From the NCBI GenBank assembly GCA_039028695.1, contig JBCCHN010000024.1:1-55052 (forward strand): a DNA stretch of 55,052 bases, in the 5' to 3' direction. The translations under genes and the position numbers were made by a program. Of the stretch, positions 23,444 to 32,749 are shown piece by piece. This stretch comes from JANQKX01 sp039028695. GTDB lineage: Bacteria; Pseudomonadota; Alphaproteobacteria; Kiloniellales; Kiloniellaceae. Below the pieces are notes generated by a model. The model was not told where the DNA came from, made no database searches, and saw nothing but the letters and a program-made list of their open reading frames with translations. Each line of letters begins with the position of its first letter. Position 1 is the stretch's first letter.

Positions 23444-25510
23444 TTAGGTGTGTGGCCCGGCTAAGACTTTTGCCAGCTTGTCTGCGTCGGTGATGGGCAG
23501 GCTGCAGTTTTGGCCCTGGCACAGGTAAAGCGTGGCGGCGCCGTCGATTTGCGCCTTGCCCTGTGCCGGATGGCCGTCGGGCAGCGGCACGTCTGGGGCG
23601 ATCACTTGCAGGATACGATTGGGTGTACAGTGATCGAAAATAACCTTCAAAAGCCGGTTGCAATCGGCCTGCCCTCGCGTGCCGATGATCACGATCTGGG
23701 TTCCATTGAGGAGGAGGTCGCATCCCGCCAGGTAAGCCCCCAGAGGAAAGATGTTGCGAGCGAGTTCACCTGAGAAGGCCTTCATAAGTGATTCGGCACG
23801 GTCCAGGTAGGCTGGCTCTCCGGTCTGGTAAAAGAGGCGCGCCAAAACACTCAGCATCACCCCGTTGCCGCTGGGTACGGCTGAGTCGTGGGATGTCTTG
23901 GTACGGACGATGAGGCCCTCGGCGCTATCGCTGGTCAGGAAGTAGCCGTCTCCGGCCGGGTCCCAGTAGTCCCGGTCCAAGACCCCTACCCAGTCCCGAC
24001 ATTGTTTGAGGTAGGCTTCCTTTCCCGTGACTTCGTGTAAGGAAAGGGCCGCTTGGCAGAGATTGGCATAGTCGTCGAGAAGAGCCTTGTGCTTTAGGGT
24101 TCCTTGGCGCCAGCTATGCCGTAGCTCATCTGTACAGATCATTTTGTCTAGAATGAAAGAAAAAGCGTTTTCAGCCATTTGGAGCCAACCTGGCTCATCG
24201 AATACGGCGGACGCGGTAGCCAATGCATCGATCATGAGGCTGTTCCAATCGGCCAAAACCTTGTCGTCCCAGCCCGGCCTGATCCGTTTGGATCGTGCAG
24301 CTAGTAAGCGTTTGCGGGCTTCTTCCAGCCGTGCCTCGAGGTCTGAATCCTTTAGGTCCGGGTCATGACTTCGGTTAAAAATGGTCACGCCTTCCCAGTT
24401 GCCGTGAGGCGTTACGTCGTAGGCTGCTTTGAAGAGTTCCGCATCGGACCCCAAGACCCGGTTCACCTCCGCTTCGCTCCAGACGTAGAATTTTCCTTCT
24501 TGGCCCTCACTGTCCGCATCCAAGCTTGCGGCAAAGGCATCGCACGTTTCATCGCTATCCGGAGCGACAAGGGCCATCATCTCTCGTTTGAGCCATTGGA
24601 TGGTTTCCCGGATCCGCTGTTCATAAAGGTCGTTGTGGGTGTCTAGCCAAGCCCAGGTCAGGCATTGAATGAGTTGGGCATTGTCATAGAGCATTTTTTC
24701 GAAGTGAGGCACCAACCAGTGGCGATCCACGGCATAGCGAGCAAATCCGCCTCCGAGATGATCATAAATCCCACCCTGACACATCTTTTTGAGGGTGAGC
24801 TCCACAACGTTGCGGCATGGTTGATTGCCACTGCGCTTCCAAGTGCGCCACAGCAAGAGCAATAGGCCGCACTGGGGAAATTTTGGGGCTTGGCCGATGC
24901 CCCCATCCGTGGGATCGAAGTTTTGCGCCAGATGGGCGCTGACCTGGTCGATTTGATCGGATGTGATGGCATCGGCAGCCTGGTTTTTAGACAGCCGTGA
25001 TAGGGCCTTCGACAGGGCCTTCACATTATTGGCAACCTTCTCAGGTTCTTGGTGGTAAATGGTGGAAAGCTGCTCCAAAACCTGCGGGAACCCAGGCCGG
25101 CCGAAACGGGGCGCCGGGGGGAAATAGGTACCACCCCAAAAGGGTTCGCCGTCTGGGGTCAAAAACATGGTAAGGGGCCATCCCCCTTGTTCGCCGATCA
25201 AAGCCAATGCGGACTGGTAGATCGTGTCCAGGTCCAAGCGCTCTTCCCGATCCACCTTGATGTTGACGAAAAGGCGGTTCATGGTGGCGGCAATCTCGTC
25301 ATTTTCAAAGGATTCATGGGCCATCACGTGGCACCAATGGCAGGCTGCATAGCCGATGGAGAGCAAAATGGGTTTGCCTTCGGTCTTGGCTGCTTTGAGG
25401 GCGTCCTGATCCCACGGCTGCCAGGCAACGGGATTGTCTTTATGTTGCAAGAGATAAGGACTGGTTTCAGAACCCAGTCGGTTGGCAAGCGTCGGATTGG
25501 TTGGGGTCAC
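23444..25510 (-). CDS. Thioredoxin-fold DUF255 protein (YyaL/spermatogenesis-associated 20 family)
   Basis: 688 residues. An N-terminal thioredoxin-like domain (~10-165) has CHWC at 57-60 (GYAACHWCHVMAHESFE). A long alpha/alpha-barrel of the glycosidase/epimerase type follows (KFPQCGLL, HFEKMLYDNAQL, EGKFYVWS, DDKVLADWN, SHDSAVPSGNGVM). The family is widespread but its biochemical role is not established; a redox-linked sugar or protein activity is guesswork. The start is GTG 25510. First gene of the group with the alkyltransferase, hydrolase and quinone reductase. Confidence 0.88.
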   Translation of the reverse strand: MTPTNPTLANRLGSETSPYLLQHKDNPVAWQPWDQDALKAAKTEGKPILLSIGYAACHWCHVMAHESFENDEIAATMNRLFVNIKVDREERLDLDTIYQSALALIGEQGGWPLTMFLTPDGEPFWGGTYFPPAPRFGRPGFPQVLEQLSTIYHQEPEKVANNVKALSKALSRLSKNQAADAITSDQIDQVSAHLAQNFDPTDGGIGQAPKFPQCGLLLLLWRTWKRSGNQPCRNVVELTLKKMCQGGIYDHLGGGFARYAVDRHWLVPHFEKMLYDNAQLIQCLTWAWLDTHNDLYEQRIRETIQWLKREMMALVAPDSDETCDAFAASLDADSEGQEGKFYVWSEAEVNRVLGSDAELFKAAYDVTPHGNWEGVTIFNRSHDPDLKDSDLEARLEEARKRLLAARSKRIRPGWDDKVLADWNSLMIDALATASAVFDEPGWLQMAENAFSFILDKMICTDELRHSWRQGTLKHKALLDDYANLCQAALSLHEVTGKEAYLKQCRDWVGVLDRDYWDPAGDGYFLTSDSAEGLIVRTKTSHDSAVPSGNGVMLSVLARLFYQTGEPAYLDRAESLMKAFSGELARNIFPLGAYLAGCDLLLNGTQIVIIGTRGQADCNRLLKVIFDHCTPNRILQVIAPDVPLPDGHPAQGKAQIDGAATLYLCQGQNCSLPITDADKLAKVLAGPHT

Positions 25511-25739
25511 GGGATGGACTTTCCGATAAAATGATGCCCGTTGTCCGCATGGACCTTATCGATTCGACGATGAGCTTTTTGCGGGCTTTCAGGGCCAGTT
25601 TTCGAACCGAAGCGAATCTTTATCGACTCTGGGCGGGTTTGGCTCCACTAATTTTCGTAACTCGACTAATTTAATTGTCAATTGGACCAGGTGGCGATAT
25701 CGAGAACCGAAAAGCGGCAAGGAAGGAGAACGGCGGACG

Positions 25740-25991
25740 ATGAAAGTTACAATTGATATCGATTGCACACCATCCGAAGCAAGGGAGTTCTTCGGTTTGC
25801 CCGACGTGGCGCCCATGCAGGCTAAATTGGTGGAGGAGCTGCAAGAGCGACTTCAGACCAACATTGGGACCATGGACGCCGAGCAACTCATGAAAACCTG
25901 GATGCCCATGGGCCTGCAAGGCCTTGATCAACTGCAAAAGGTCTTTTGGTCACAAATGTCGCAAGCATCTTCTCAGTCGAAAAGTGATTAA
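25740..25991 (+). CDS. DUF6489 family small protein
   Basis: 83 residues. MKVTIDIDCTPSEAREFFGLPDV is the conserved opening of a small alphaproteobacterial family of unknown function that often lies near phasin or PHA-related or house-keeping genes. Two helices rich in Leu/Gln and the KTWMPMGLQGLDQL segment suggest a helical, possibly oligomeric protein; no membrane segment. GGAGAA precedes the ATG by about nine bases. It precedes mnmE by 174 bp of AT-rich DNA. Confidence 0.75.
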   Translation: MKVTIDIDCTPSEAREFFGLPDVAPMQAKLVEELQERLQTNIGTMDAEQLMKTWMPMGLQGLDQLQKVFWSQMSQASSQSKSD

Positions 25992-26165
25992 ATGATTGAA
26001 ATTAAATAATAAATATGTAAAAAAGAGACAGAACGGTCCGTTTTAAATAGTCTACATTAAGTGAGATGGCTGGTGGTATGGTCAATTGGTGGCCCGGAAA
26101 AGGCGTCCTGACCATCTTTCCGGCGCGCAAGTCAGCGGCCCCGAGCTTTAGCCGTGGAGGCTCCC
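25992..26165. promoter_or_regulatory. AT-rich upstream region of mnmE
   Basis: 174 bp between DUF6489 and mnmE, AT-rich for its first ~70 bp. It contains an 11-bp palindrome AACGGTCCGTT at 26033-26043. Likely promoter DNA for mnmE; no factor recognised. Confidence 0.3.
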
Positions 26166-27560
26166 GTGCACAAAGACAGCGATACAATTTATGCCTTATC
26201 CACGGCCCCAGGTCGCGCGGCCATAGCAATTGTTCGTCTGTCAGGGCCCGCAGTGGCTTCCGTGATCCAAGAGCTCTTGGTTCAAGACCTACCCCAGGCT
26301 AAAAAGGCCAGTTTGAAGAAGATATACGATCCATCAGACGGTGAGGTCGTCGATGTCGCATTGGTCCTATGGAATCCTGGCCCCGGCAGCTTCACCGGTC
26401 AGGACATGGCTGAATTTCATCTTCACGGTGGAAGAGCCGTGGTTGATAGGGTGCTTTCTATTTTGGACGCCCATCCGAGCTTGCGGACGGCGGAGGCGGG
26501 CGAATTCACGCGGCGGGCTTTTGATAATGGCAAACTCGATTTATCGGAAGTGGAAGGTCTGGCGGATCTAATCGATGCGGAAACCGAGGCGCAGCGCCGG
26601 CTGGCTGTGCGTCAGATGGGCGGAGCGCTCTCCAAACAAACTGAAACTTGGCGTGAATTGTTGCTCCGAACCCTGGCTCATATTGAAGCTTGGATCGACT
26701 TTCCCGACGAGGATCTGCCGGCGGGTCTTTGGACGGAGATCATGGACCAAATTGATACCTTATCGTCGGAAATAGCGTCCTTTCTTGAGAAAGGCGCCGG
26801 CCTGGAACGGGTACGATCTGGAATAAAGGTCGCGATCATAGGGCCGCCGAATGCGGGCAAATCCTCGTTGCTGAATGCGATGGCGCAGAGGGATGTGGCG
26901 ATTGTATCCGATGCGGCCGGCACCACGCGTGACGTGGTAGAAGTTCACTTAGATCTTGCGGGATATGCGGTCACCTTGGCCGATACCGCTGGTATTCGGT
27001 CTAAGGACGAGCAGCAAGACCCCTCTTTTTCCATGATCGAGCAGGAGGGAATTCGCCGGGCGCGGGATCAAGCGGCTATGGCGGACTTGGTTTTGGTTCT
27101 CTGCGACGCATCTCATGCGGAAATTCCACGGCAGATCTCGGGTCTGGGAGGCCTGGATCGGCGATGCATTGTGGTTCTGAACAAATCGGATCTGTTGGCT
27201 CCGGGACGGGCCCTAATGGACGAAGGTCTTGATGAGAGGGTGATGGATTCGGCGCTTGGTCGTTTCTTTGTTTCTGCGAAAACCGGAGAGGGGCTATCGG
27301 TATTGCTGTCAAACCTGCAAGAAATCATCATAGATCGATTTGCTGTCTCAAATTCGGCACCGGCATTGACCAGAGCCCGGCATCGTCAAGCCTTATGCGA
27401 TTGTGTGGATGCACTGTCTCGCGCGAGGCAAGCCGGAGCGCCCGAGTTAATGGCTGAAGACCTCCGCTTGGCGCAGCGTGCCTTGGGCCGTATCACCGGT
27501 CAAAACGATGTGGAAGATCTACTGGACATCATTTTTCGGGACTTTTGCATTGGGAAGTGA
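26166..27560 (+). CDS. mnmE: tRNA modification GTPase MnmE
   Basis: 464 residues from GTG 26166, placed five bases after GGAGG (26156-26160); an in-frame GTG at 26154 overlaps that ribosome site and is less likely. The N-terminal THF-binding domain (TIYALSTAPGRAAIAIVRLSG) is followed by a G domain with P-loop GPPNAGKSS (226-234), DTAGI and NKSD. The C-terminal CIGK carries C461. With MnmG it makes the cmnm5 group on wobble U34. Cotranscribed with mnmG is plausible (130-bp gap). Confidence 0.95.
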   Translation: MHKDSDTIYALSTAPGRAAIAIVRLSGPAVASVIQELLVQDLPQAKKASLKKIYDPSDGEVVDVALVLWNPGPGSFTGQDMAEFHLHGGRAVVDRVLSILDAHPSLRTAEAGEFTRRAFDNGKLDLSEVEGLADLIDAETEAQRRLAVRQMGGALSKQTETWRELLLRTLAHIEAWIDFPDEDLPAGLWTEIMDQIDTLSSEIASFLEKGAGLERVRSGIKVAIIGPPNAGKSSLLNAMAQRDVAIVSDAAGTTRDVVEVHLDLAGYAVTLADTAGIRSKDEQQDPSFSMIEQEGIRRARDQAAMADLVLVLCDASHAEIPRQISGLGGLDRRCIVVLNKSDLLAPGRALMDEGLDERVMDSALGRFFVSAKTGEGLSVLLSNLQEIIIDRFAVSNSAPALTRARHRQALCDCVDALSRARQAGAPELMAEDLRLAQRALGRITGQNDVEDLLDIIFRDFCIGK

Positions 27561-27690
27561 CAGTGGGGCAAAGACTGCCATTTGATTGACCTTCTGCTGG
27601 CTTCCGAGGTATAGAGCGGCTGGTTACTTGCCGTTTTTCCGGCATTTCATTCTGGTGCGGCCCGTCACCAGCAAGTTTCAGAGAAGCGTG

Positions 27691-29628
27691 ATGGTGAAGA
27701 TCCAAAATATGGACGTGATCGTTGTTGGCGGCGGCCACGCGGGTTGCGAAGCCGCGGCTGCTGCGGCGCGCATGGGCGCACATACGGTCTTGGTGACTCA
27801 TAGATTTGATTCGATCGGGGTCATGTCCTGTAACCCGGCAATCGGCGGCTTGGGCAAAGGGCATTTGGTTCGCGAGATTGATGCGCTTGACGGCCTCATG
27901 GGTAAGGCCATTGACCGAGCCGGCATTCAGTTCCGTGTTCTCAACCGAAGCAAAGGACCGGCCGTCCGCGGTCCTCGGGCCCAGGCGGACCGCGCCCTTT
28001 ATCGGCAAGCCGTGCAGGATCTCCTTCTCGAGACAACAGGCTTGCGGATTTTGGAAGGGGCTGTCGTTGATCTGATTGTTAAAAACGGTCGCTGTTCTGG
28101 GGTTATCACAGCGAGCGGCGATGCGGTGAGCGCGGGGGCGGTGGTCCTGACGACAGGCACCTTCTTGAACGGGGTGATCCATCGTGGTGAGGTACAAATC
28201 CCGGCGGGCCGCATGGGAGATGCGCCGGCAACCGGGCTATCGGAGAGATTGGCGGCCGCCGGCCTTGCGTTGGCACGGCTTAAAACCGGCACTCCGGCGC
28301 GATTGGATGGCAGAACCATCGACTATTCGGCCCTTGAAGAGCAGATTGGCGATAGACCGCCCCAGCCGTTTTCCACGCTGACGACAAGCATTCCTCAGCC
28401 GCAGGTATCCTGCCATATCACCCATACCAGTCAAAGGGCTCACGAGATCATTGCGGAGAACCTCCACCGTTCTCCAATTTACTCGGGGCAAATCGATGGG
28501 GTAGGGCCGCGCTATTGTCCCTCTATCGAGGACAAGGTGGTGCGATTTCCGGATCGCTCGCGGCATCAGATCTTTTTGGAGCCGGAGGGCCTGAACGACC
28601 CCACGGTTTATCCCAATGGGATTTCCACGTCCTTGCCCGAGGCGGTGCAGGAAGCCTTCTTGCGGGAGATTCCCGGTTTGGAGAGGGCGCGCATTCTGCA
28701 ACCGGGTTATGCGATTGAGTATGACCATGTGGACCCGCGGGAGTTAACGGCGGCGCTGGAGGTGCGGAATATTCCCGGCCTCTTTTTGGCGGGTCAAATC
28801 AACGGCACTACCGGTTATGAAGAAGCCGGCGCCCAAGGGTTAATGGCGGGTGTTAATGCGGCCCGGGTTTGCGCTGGTCCTCAAGGGGTCGACCTTCAAG
28901 ATATTGAAAACGAAGGTGAAATTTGCGCTGTAGATCGTGCTGAAGGCTACATCGGTGTGATGATCGATGATCTCATTTCCCGGGGTGTTGGAGAGCCCTA
29001 TCGCATGTTTACCTCGCGGGCCGAGTTCCGCTTGCACTTGCGCGCCGACAATGCGGATCAACGGCTCACGCCATTGGGCGAGAAGTGGGGTTGCGTGGGG
29101 ACGGAGCGGACGCGGGCCTTTGCTGCGAAGGCGGCGGCCCTGGCGCGGGCCGAGGCGATGCTCCGGGATTTATCCGCGTCACCGACCGCGCTTTTACGGC
29201 ATGGCTTTAAGGTTAATCAGGATGGTCAATGGCGCAGCGGTTATGATCTGTTGCGCTATCCAGACATCCATTTTGGGGATCTGGCGCGGCTTTGGCCGGA
29301 GCTGGCCCAAATGGAGTCGGGGATCGCGGCCCAGGTGGAGATTGAGGCGGGATACGGAGGGTATCTCGAGCGGCAGGCCGCGGATATCCGGGCTTTTCGG
29401 CGCGATGAGGCGCTGAAATTACCGGCGGATTTGGACTACTCATCGGTGCCTAGCTTGTCGGGGGAAGCGCGTCAGGCCCTGGCGTCTGGGCGCCCGAGAA
29501 CGCTTGGGGGTGCGGCCCGTCTACGCGGCGTGACGCCGGCCGCGGTGACCGCGTTGTTGCGGTTTGTGAAAAGGTCAGATACGACGGTTAACCATGATGA
29601 TGGGTCTCGGGTGGTCGAAGCGGGTTGA
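27691..29628 (+). CDS. mnmG: tRNA uridine 5-carboxymethylaminomethyl modification enzyme MnmG
   Basis: 645 residues from ATG 27691; the frame is open to 27586, but homology begins MDVIVVGGGHAGCEAA. FAD-binding GGGHAG is at 13-18, then SCNPAIGGLGKGHLVREIDALDG, TGTFLNGVIHRG and GQINGTTGYEEAGAQG. It forms a heterotetramer with MnmE for U34 modification. The C-terminal domain is complete. A parS site begins 7 bp after its stop. Confidence 0.96.
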   Translation: MVKIQNMDVIVVGGGHAGCEAAAAAARMGAHTVLVTHRFDSIGVMSCNPAIGGLGKGHLVREIDALDGLMGKAIDRAGIQFRVLNRSKGPAVRGPRAQADRALYRQAVQDLLLETTGLRILEGAVVDLIVKNGRCSGVITASGDAVSAGAVVLTTGTFLNGVIHRGEVQIPAGRMGDAPATGLSERLAAAGLALARLKTGTPARLDGRTIDYSALEEQIGDRPPQPFSTLTTSIPQPQVSCHITHTSQRAHEIIAENLHRSPIYSGQIDGVGPRYCPSIEDKVVRFPDRSRHQIFLEPEGLNDPTVYPNGISTSLPEAVQEAFLREIPGLERARILQPGYAIEYDHVDPRELTAALEVRNIPGLFLAGQINGTTGYEEAGAQGLMAGVNAARVCAGPQGVDLQDIENEGEICAVDRAEGYIGVMIDDLISRGVGEPYRMFTSRAEFRLHLRADNADQRLTPLGEKWGCVGTERTRAFAAKAAALARAEAMLRDLSASPTALLRHGFKVNQDGQWRSGYDLLRYPDIHFGDLARLWPELAQMESGIAAQVEIEAGYGGYLERQAADIRAFRRDEALKLPADLDYSSVPSLSGEARQALASGRPRTLGGAARLRGVTPAAVTALLRFVKRSDTTVNHDDGSRVVEAG

Positions 29629-29634
29629 TGGAAA

Positions 29635-29650
29635 TGTTTCACGTGAAACA
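29635..29650. promoter_or_regulatory. parS: parS centromere site 1
   Basis: TGTTTCACGTGAAACA, a perfect 16-bp palindrome identical to the widespread chromosomal parS consensus; symmetry extends to 20 bp (29633-29652). ParB nucleates here. Located between mnmG and rsmG, ~1.7 kb from parB and ~13 kb from the putative origin. Confidence 0.95.
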
Positions 29651-29729
29651 TTCAGCGTGATTTTGGATGACCTGGAGATGGCCTGGTGATGACCGTGCGA
29701 TGTCTTTGGGAGGCAGCAGTAAGCCCACG

Positions 29730-30386
29730 ATGATGACCTCTGAGGGCTTTTCCCGCGCCGTCAATGTTTCACGTGAAACATTAGATCGCCTGATCATTTA
29801 TCGAGATCTTTTGACCAAATGGAACCGGGCGATCAATCTAGTCAGCCCTAAATCTTTGCAGGACCTTTGGCGTCGCCACTTTTTGGATTCCGTGCAGCTT
29901 CTGCCTTACTTGCCAAGCGGTCCGGATCGCGGACCCTCTGTCATCATTGATCTGGGATCCGGCGCGGGGTTTCCTGGTATGGTGCTCGCCATAGCGGGCG
30001 GCGGGCCGACGGCTTTGGTCGAGGAAATCCACCTTGTGGAATCGGACGGCCGGAAATGCGCCTTCCTCCAAGAGGTGGCACGCGCCACCGAAGCGCCGGT
30101 GCGGATTCACAATTGCCGCATTGAGGGGGTCGAGACCTTTCCAGTCGATGTGGTGTCCGCCCGCGCCTTGGCGCCTCTTCCTAAACTGCTGGAATATGGG
30201 GAACGGTTTTTCCAGGCGCCGCGTGGGCTGGCGCCAGTTCGGGGGCTCTTTTTAAAGGGCAAAGGCGTCGATCAGGAATTGACCGACTCGCAAAAGGTAT
30301 GGGACTTTACCGTTAAGCGCCATAAGAGCGCAACGGATCCCACTGGCACGATCCTTCAGGTAGAACTCCGGTCGCCGACAGAATAA
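29730..30386 (+). CDS. rsmG: 16S rRNA (guanine527-N7)-methyltransferase RsmG
   Basis: 218 residues from ATG 29730. The frame opens at 29667 and another ATG lies at 29700; no start has a convincing ribosome site. RsmG (GidB) uses S-adenosylmethionine to methylate G527. SAM motif DLGSGAGFPGM begins at residue 74, followed by HLVESDGRKCAFLQEVAR and SARALAPLPKLL. Codons 12-18 (NVSRETL) are spelled by the second parS palindrome, a known double use in this group. Followed by parA after 35 bp. Confidence 0.94.
   Translation: MMTSEGFSRAVNVSRETLDRLIIYRDLLTKWNRAINLVSPKSLQDLWRRHFLDSVQLLPYLPSGPDRGPSVIIDLGSGAGFPGMVLAIAGGGPTALVEEIHLVESDGRKCAFLQEVARATEAPVRIHNCRIEGVETFPVDVVSARALAPLPKLLEYGERFFQAPRGLAPVRGLFLKGKGVDQELTDSQKVWDFTVKRHKSATDPTGTILQVELRSPTE
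29765..29780. promoter_or_regulatory. parS: parS centromere site 2, inside rsmG
   Basis: The same perfect TGTTTCACGTGAAACA palindrome (20-bp symmetry at 29763-29782), exactly 130 bp from site 1, embedded in the rsmG coding sequence where it spells NVSRET. The shared 20 bp shows strong constraint on both strands. Confidence 0.95.
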
Positions 30387-30421
30387 AGCGAGCCCGGTCA
30401 AGGCGTTAGGGAACCATAACC

Positions 30422-31273
30422 GTGACATTGCAGTCTATTGAAGGCGGTGCCGAATCCGCCGCTTCCGAATCCAAAGGGACGCCGCGCATATTGGCTGTTG
30501 CCAACCAAAAGGGCGGCGTGGGCAAGACCACCACGACGGTCAACTTGGCCACAGCCCTGGCAGCCTGCCAAAAGCAAGTCCTGATCATTGATCTGGATCC
30601 TCAGGGTAATGCTTCCACCGGTTTGGGTGTGCCACCGGAAAAGAGGCAGCATGGGATTTACGAAGCGCTTTTCGTAGAGCATGACCTGTCCGACTGTGTG
30701 GTCCAAACCCCCGTGCCCGGCATGTCCATCGTGCCCTCGGGAGTAGAGCTTTCGGGTGCGGAGATCGAATTGATCGACAAGCCCCAGCGGGAATTTCGCC
30801 TAAAAAAGGCTCTGGATTCCTTAGGGGCGGGCTTTGACTTCGTCTTGATTGATTGCCCACCGGCCTTGGGTCTTTTGACACTCAATGCCCTGGTTGCCGC
30901 CGATGCTATCTTGGTGCCGCTTCAGACCGAATTTTATGCCTTGGAGGGGTTGTCCCATTTGTTGCGCACCATCGAGCGGGTCCGCCGGTCCTTAAATCCC
31001 CGTCTCGATCTGCAAGGCGTCGTCCTGACCATGTTCGATCGGCGCAACAACTTGTGCCAGATGGTTGAGGCCGATGTGCGGGCCCATCTGGGGGACCTGG
31101 TCTATGAGACGGTCATTCCGCGCAATGTGCGGGTTTCAGAAGCGCCGTCCCATGGAAAGCCCGTCTTGCTTTACGACATGCGTTGTGCCGGTGCGCAGGC
31201 CTACATCAAGCTTGCCCGCGAGATCCTGCGGCGCGAGCGCACTATCGGGCCAGCAGATGCGCTGGCATCTTAG
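30422..31273 (+). CDS. parA: Chromosome partitioning ATPase ParA
   Basis: 283 residues from GTG 30422. Deviant Walker A KGGVGKTT is at 30-37, preceded by ILAVANQ. DLDPQGNASTGLG and LIDCPPALGLLTLNAL (Walker B region) follow. ParA dimers bind DNA nonspecifically and move ParB-parS complexes apart. A 28-residue serine/glutamate-rich N-terminal extension precedes the core, as in other alphaproteobacterial Soj-type proteins. Directly upstream of parB. Confidence 0.95.
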   Translation: MTLQSIEGGAESAASESKGTPRILAVANQKGGVGKTTTTVNLATALAACQKQVLIIDLDPQGNASTGLGVPPEKRQHGIYEALFVEHDLSDCVVQTPVPGMSIVPSGVELSGAEIELIDKPQREFRLKKALDSLGAGFDFVLIDCPPALGLLTLNALVAADAILVPLQTEFYALEGLSHLLRTIERVRRSLNPRLDLQGVVLTMFDRRNNLCQMVEADVRAHLGDLVYETVIPRNVRVSEAPSHGKPVLLYDMRCAGAQAYIKLAREILRRERTIGPADALAS

Positions 31274-31377
31274 TTTCTTGTCGTCGGCCAAAGCACCGGT
31301 CTGCGGCCTTCCATCGTCCTGGCACCCTTTTAATGAGCACCCGACTAAACGGCGCTCTCTTGACGAAAGTGAATTTC

Positions 31378-32343
31378 ATGGCTGATTCCTCTAGTTCACC
31401 GCAGTCGGAAAAACGAACCAACCTGGGGCGCGGCTTAGCGGCATTATTCGGCGATTCGGAAGAAGAGGGCGCCGCAGCGGAAAGCGGCGGCAGCAAGTTG
31501 GTTCCGCTTGAACACCTGCATCCCAATCCGTTCCAGCCTCGCCAGCATTTTGATGATGAGGCCTTAGAGGAACTGTCCGCTTCTATTCGTGAAAACGGCA
31601 TCCTGCAGCCCATCCTGGTGCGCCGTCATCCGCAAAAACTGACCGAGTTTGAGATCATCGCCGGTGAACGGCGCTGGCGGGCCGCTCAAAAGGCCCAGCT
31701 TCACAATGTGCCGGTGGTGATCAAGGATCTGACAGACCAAAAATCCCTTGAAATCGCCCTCTTGGAAAATGTCCAACGTCAGGACCTCTCAGCCTTGGAA
31801 GAGGCCATGGGCTATCGTCGCCTTATGGAGGAGTTTCAGCACACTCAGGCAGATTTGGCGAAGGCAATTGGTAAGTCGCGTAGTCACATAGCCAACACTC
31901 TGCGATTGCTGGCTTTGCCGGCCAGCGTCAAGCTGCTCCTGGAAAAGGGAGAGCTGTCAGCCGGCCATGCCCGAGCCCTCCTTAGTGCCGAAGATCCCGA
32001 GACTTTGGCCCAAGAGGTGGTATCAAAGGGCTTGACCGTTCGAGAAACCGAGGCCAGGGCCCAGGGCAAGGCAGGTCCCGATCAAAACATCGATCTGGGC
32101 GCCGGCGGATCCAGATCGTCTGGCAATGATACCTCCTCGAGCAAAACGCCCGCGGCTTCCCTGCCGGCCAAGGATGCGGATACCTTGGCTTTGGAGCGGG
32201 ATTTATCGAGCGTTTTGGGGCTTAAGGTCCTGGTAAACCCCTCGAAAGGGGGGGAGAGCGGCCAGTTGGTTATCGAATACCAGACACTTGAGCAATTGGA
32301 CGATGTGATTGCCCGACTTAATCAGACGCCGGAGTTAGACTAG
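31378..32343 (+). CDS. parB: Chromosome partitioning protein ParB (CTPase)
   Basis: 321 residues from ATG 31378; the frame extends to 31183 within parA, out of frame with it, and homology starts with the ParA-interacting motif NLGRGLAALFGD. The CTP-binding box is visible: RQHFDDEALEELSASI, and IIAGERRWRAA (GERR(W)). The HTH for parS follows (QADLAKAIGKSRSHIANTLRLL), then a Ser/Gly-rich linker and dimerisation tail. It loads at the two parS sites nearby. Confidence 0.95.
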   Translation: MADSSSSPQSEKRTNLGRGLAALFGDSEEEGAAAESGGSKLVPLEHLHPNPFQPRQHFDDEALEELSASIRENGILQPILVRRHPQKLTEFEIIAGERRWRAAQKAQLHNVPVVIKDLTDQKSLEIALLENVQRQDLSALEEAMGYRRLMEEFQHTQADLAKAIGKSRSHIANTLRLLALPASVKLLLEKGELSAGHARALLSAEDPETLAQEVVSKGLTVRETEARAQGKAGPDQNIDLGAGGSRSSGNDTSSSKTPAASLPAKDADTLALERDLSSVLGLKVLVNPSKGGESGQLVIEYQTLEQLDDVIARLNQTPELD

Positions 32344-32749
32344 ACCATCTAGCCAGTCTCTATGACAATCCCACGATGCTGACAGTCTCGGGAGAAGGGC
32401 GTTAGGTCTTTTTTCAGGAGATTTGAAAAACGTAAATTCCGAATATACGAATAAAAAAGAACAAGGTCTGTGCGCTTGATGGCATAGGGTGCCAGGTCTG
32501 CTTTATTGATGGCGAAACAGTGTCTGCAACCCGATGAATTGTAGAATCACTCCGCCAAAACGTACCGGAACTACCGATGGCTTCCAATTTGGCGGACGCT
32601 GACCAGACAATCTTGGCAAAACAATTCCAAAGTTTTGGGGACGTGATACTTATCTCCCCGGGGTTCGATCATTTCGCTGATGCAAAAAGGCCTATTTTAA
32701 AGGCCCTAACGCGAGCCCGTTCTGTACAGCGGTTTTCTTGCGCCAGAAT
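32344..32749. other. Intergenic region after parB
   Basis: 406 bp between the convergent parB and DinB-like genes. No convincing gene, tRNA or repeat. Only the likely terminator of the minus-strand gene (32684-32706) is recognised; the remainder is AT-richer and unexplained. Confidence 0.4.
32684..32706 (-). terminator. Intrinsic terminator of the DinB-like gene
   Basis: On the minus strand GGGCCT, 7-nt loop TTAAAAT, AGGCCT then T4-5, starting about 45 bp after the stop codon at 32750. The stem is short but the T tract is in the right place. Confidence 0.6.

Noticed and set aside
25321..25340. CACGTG core as a third parS
   Set aside because: Flanks (ATCACGTGGCAC) do not match the parS palindrome; it is ordinary coding sequence in the DUF255 gene.
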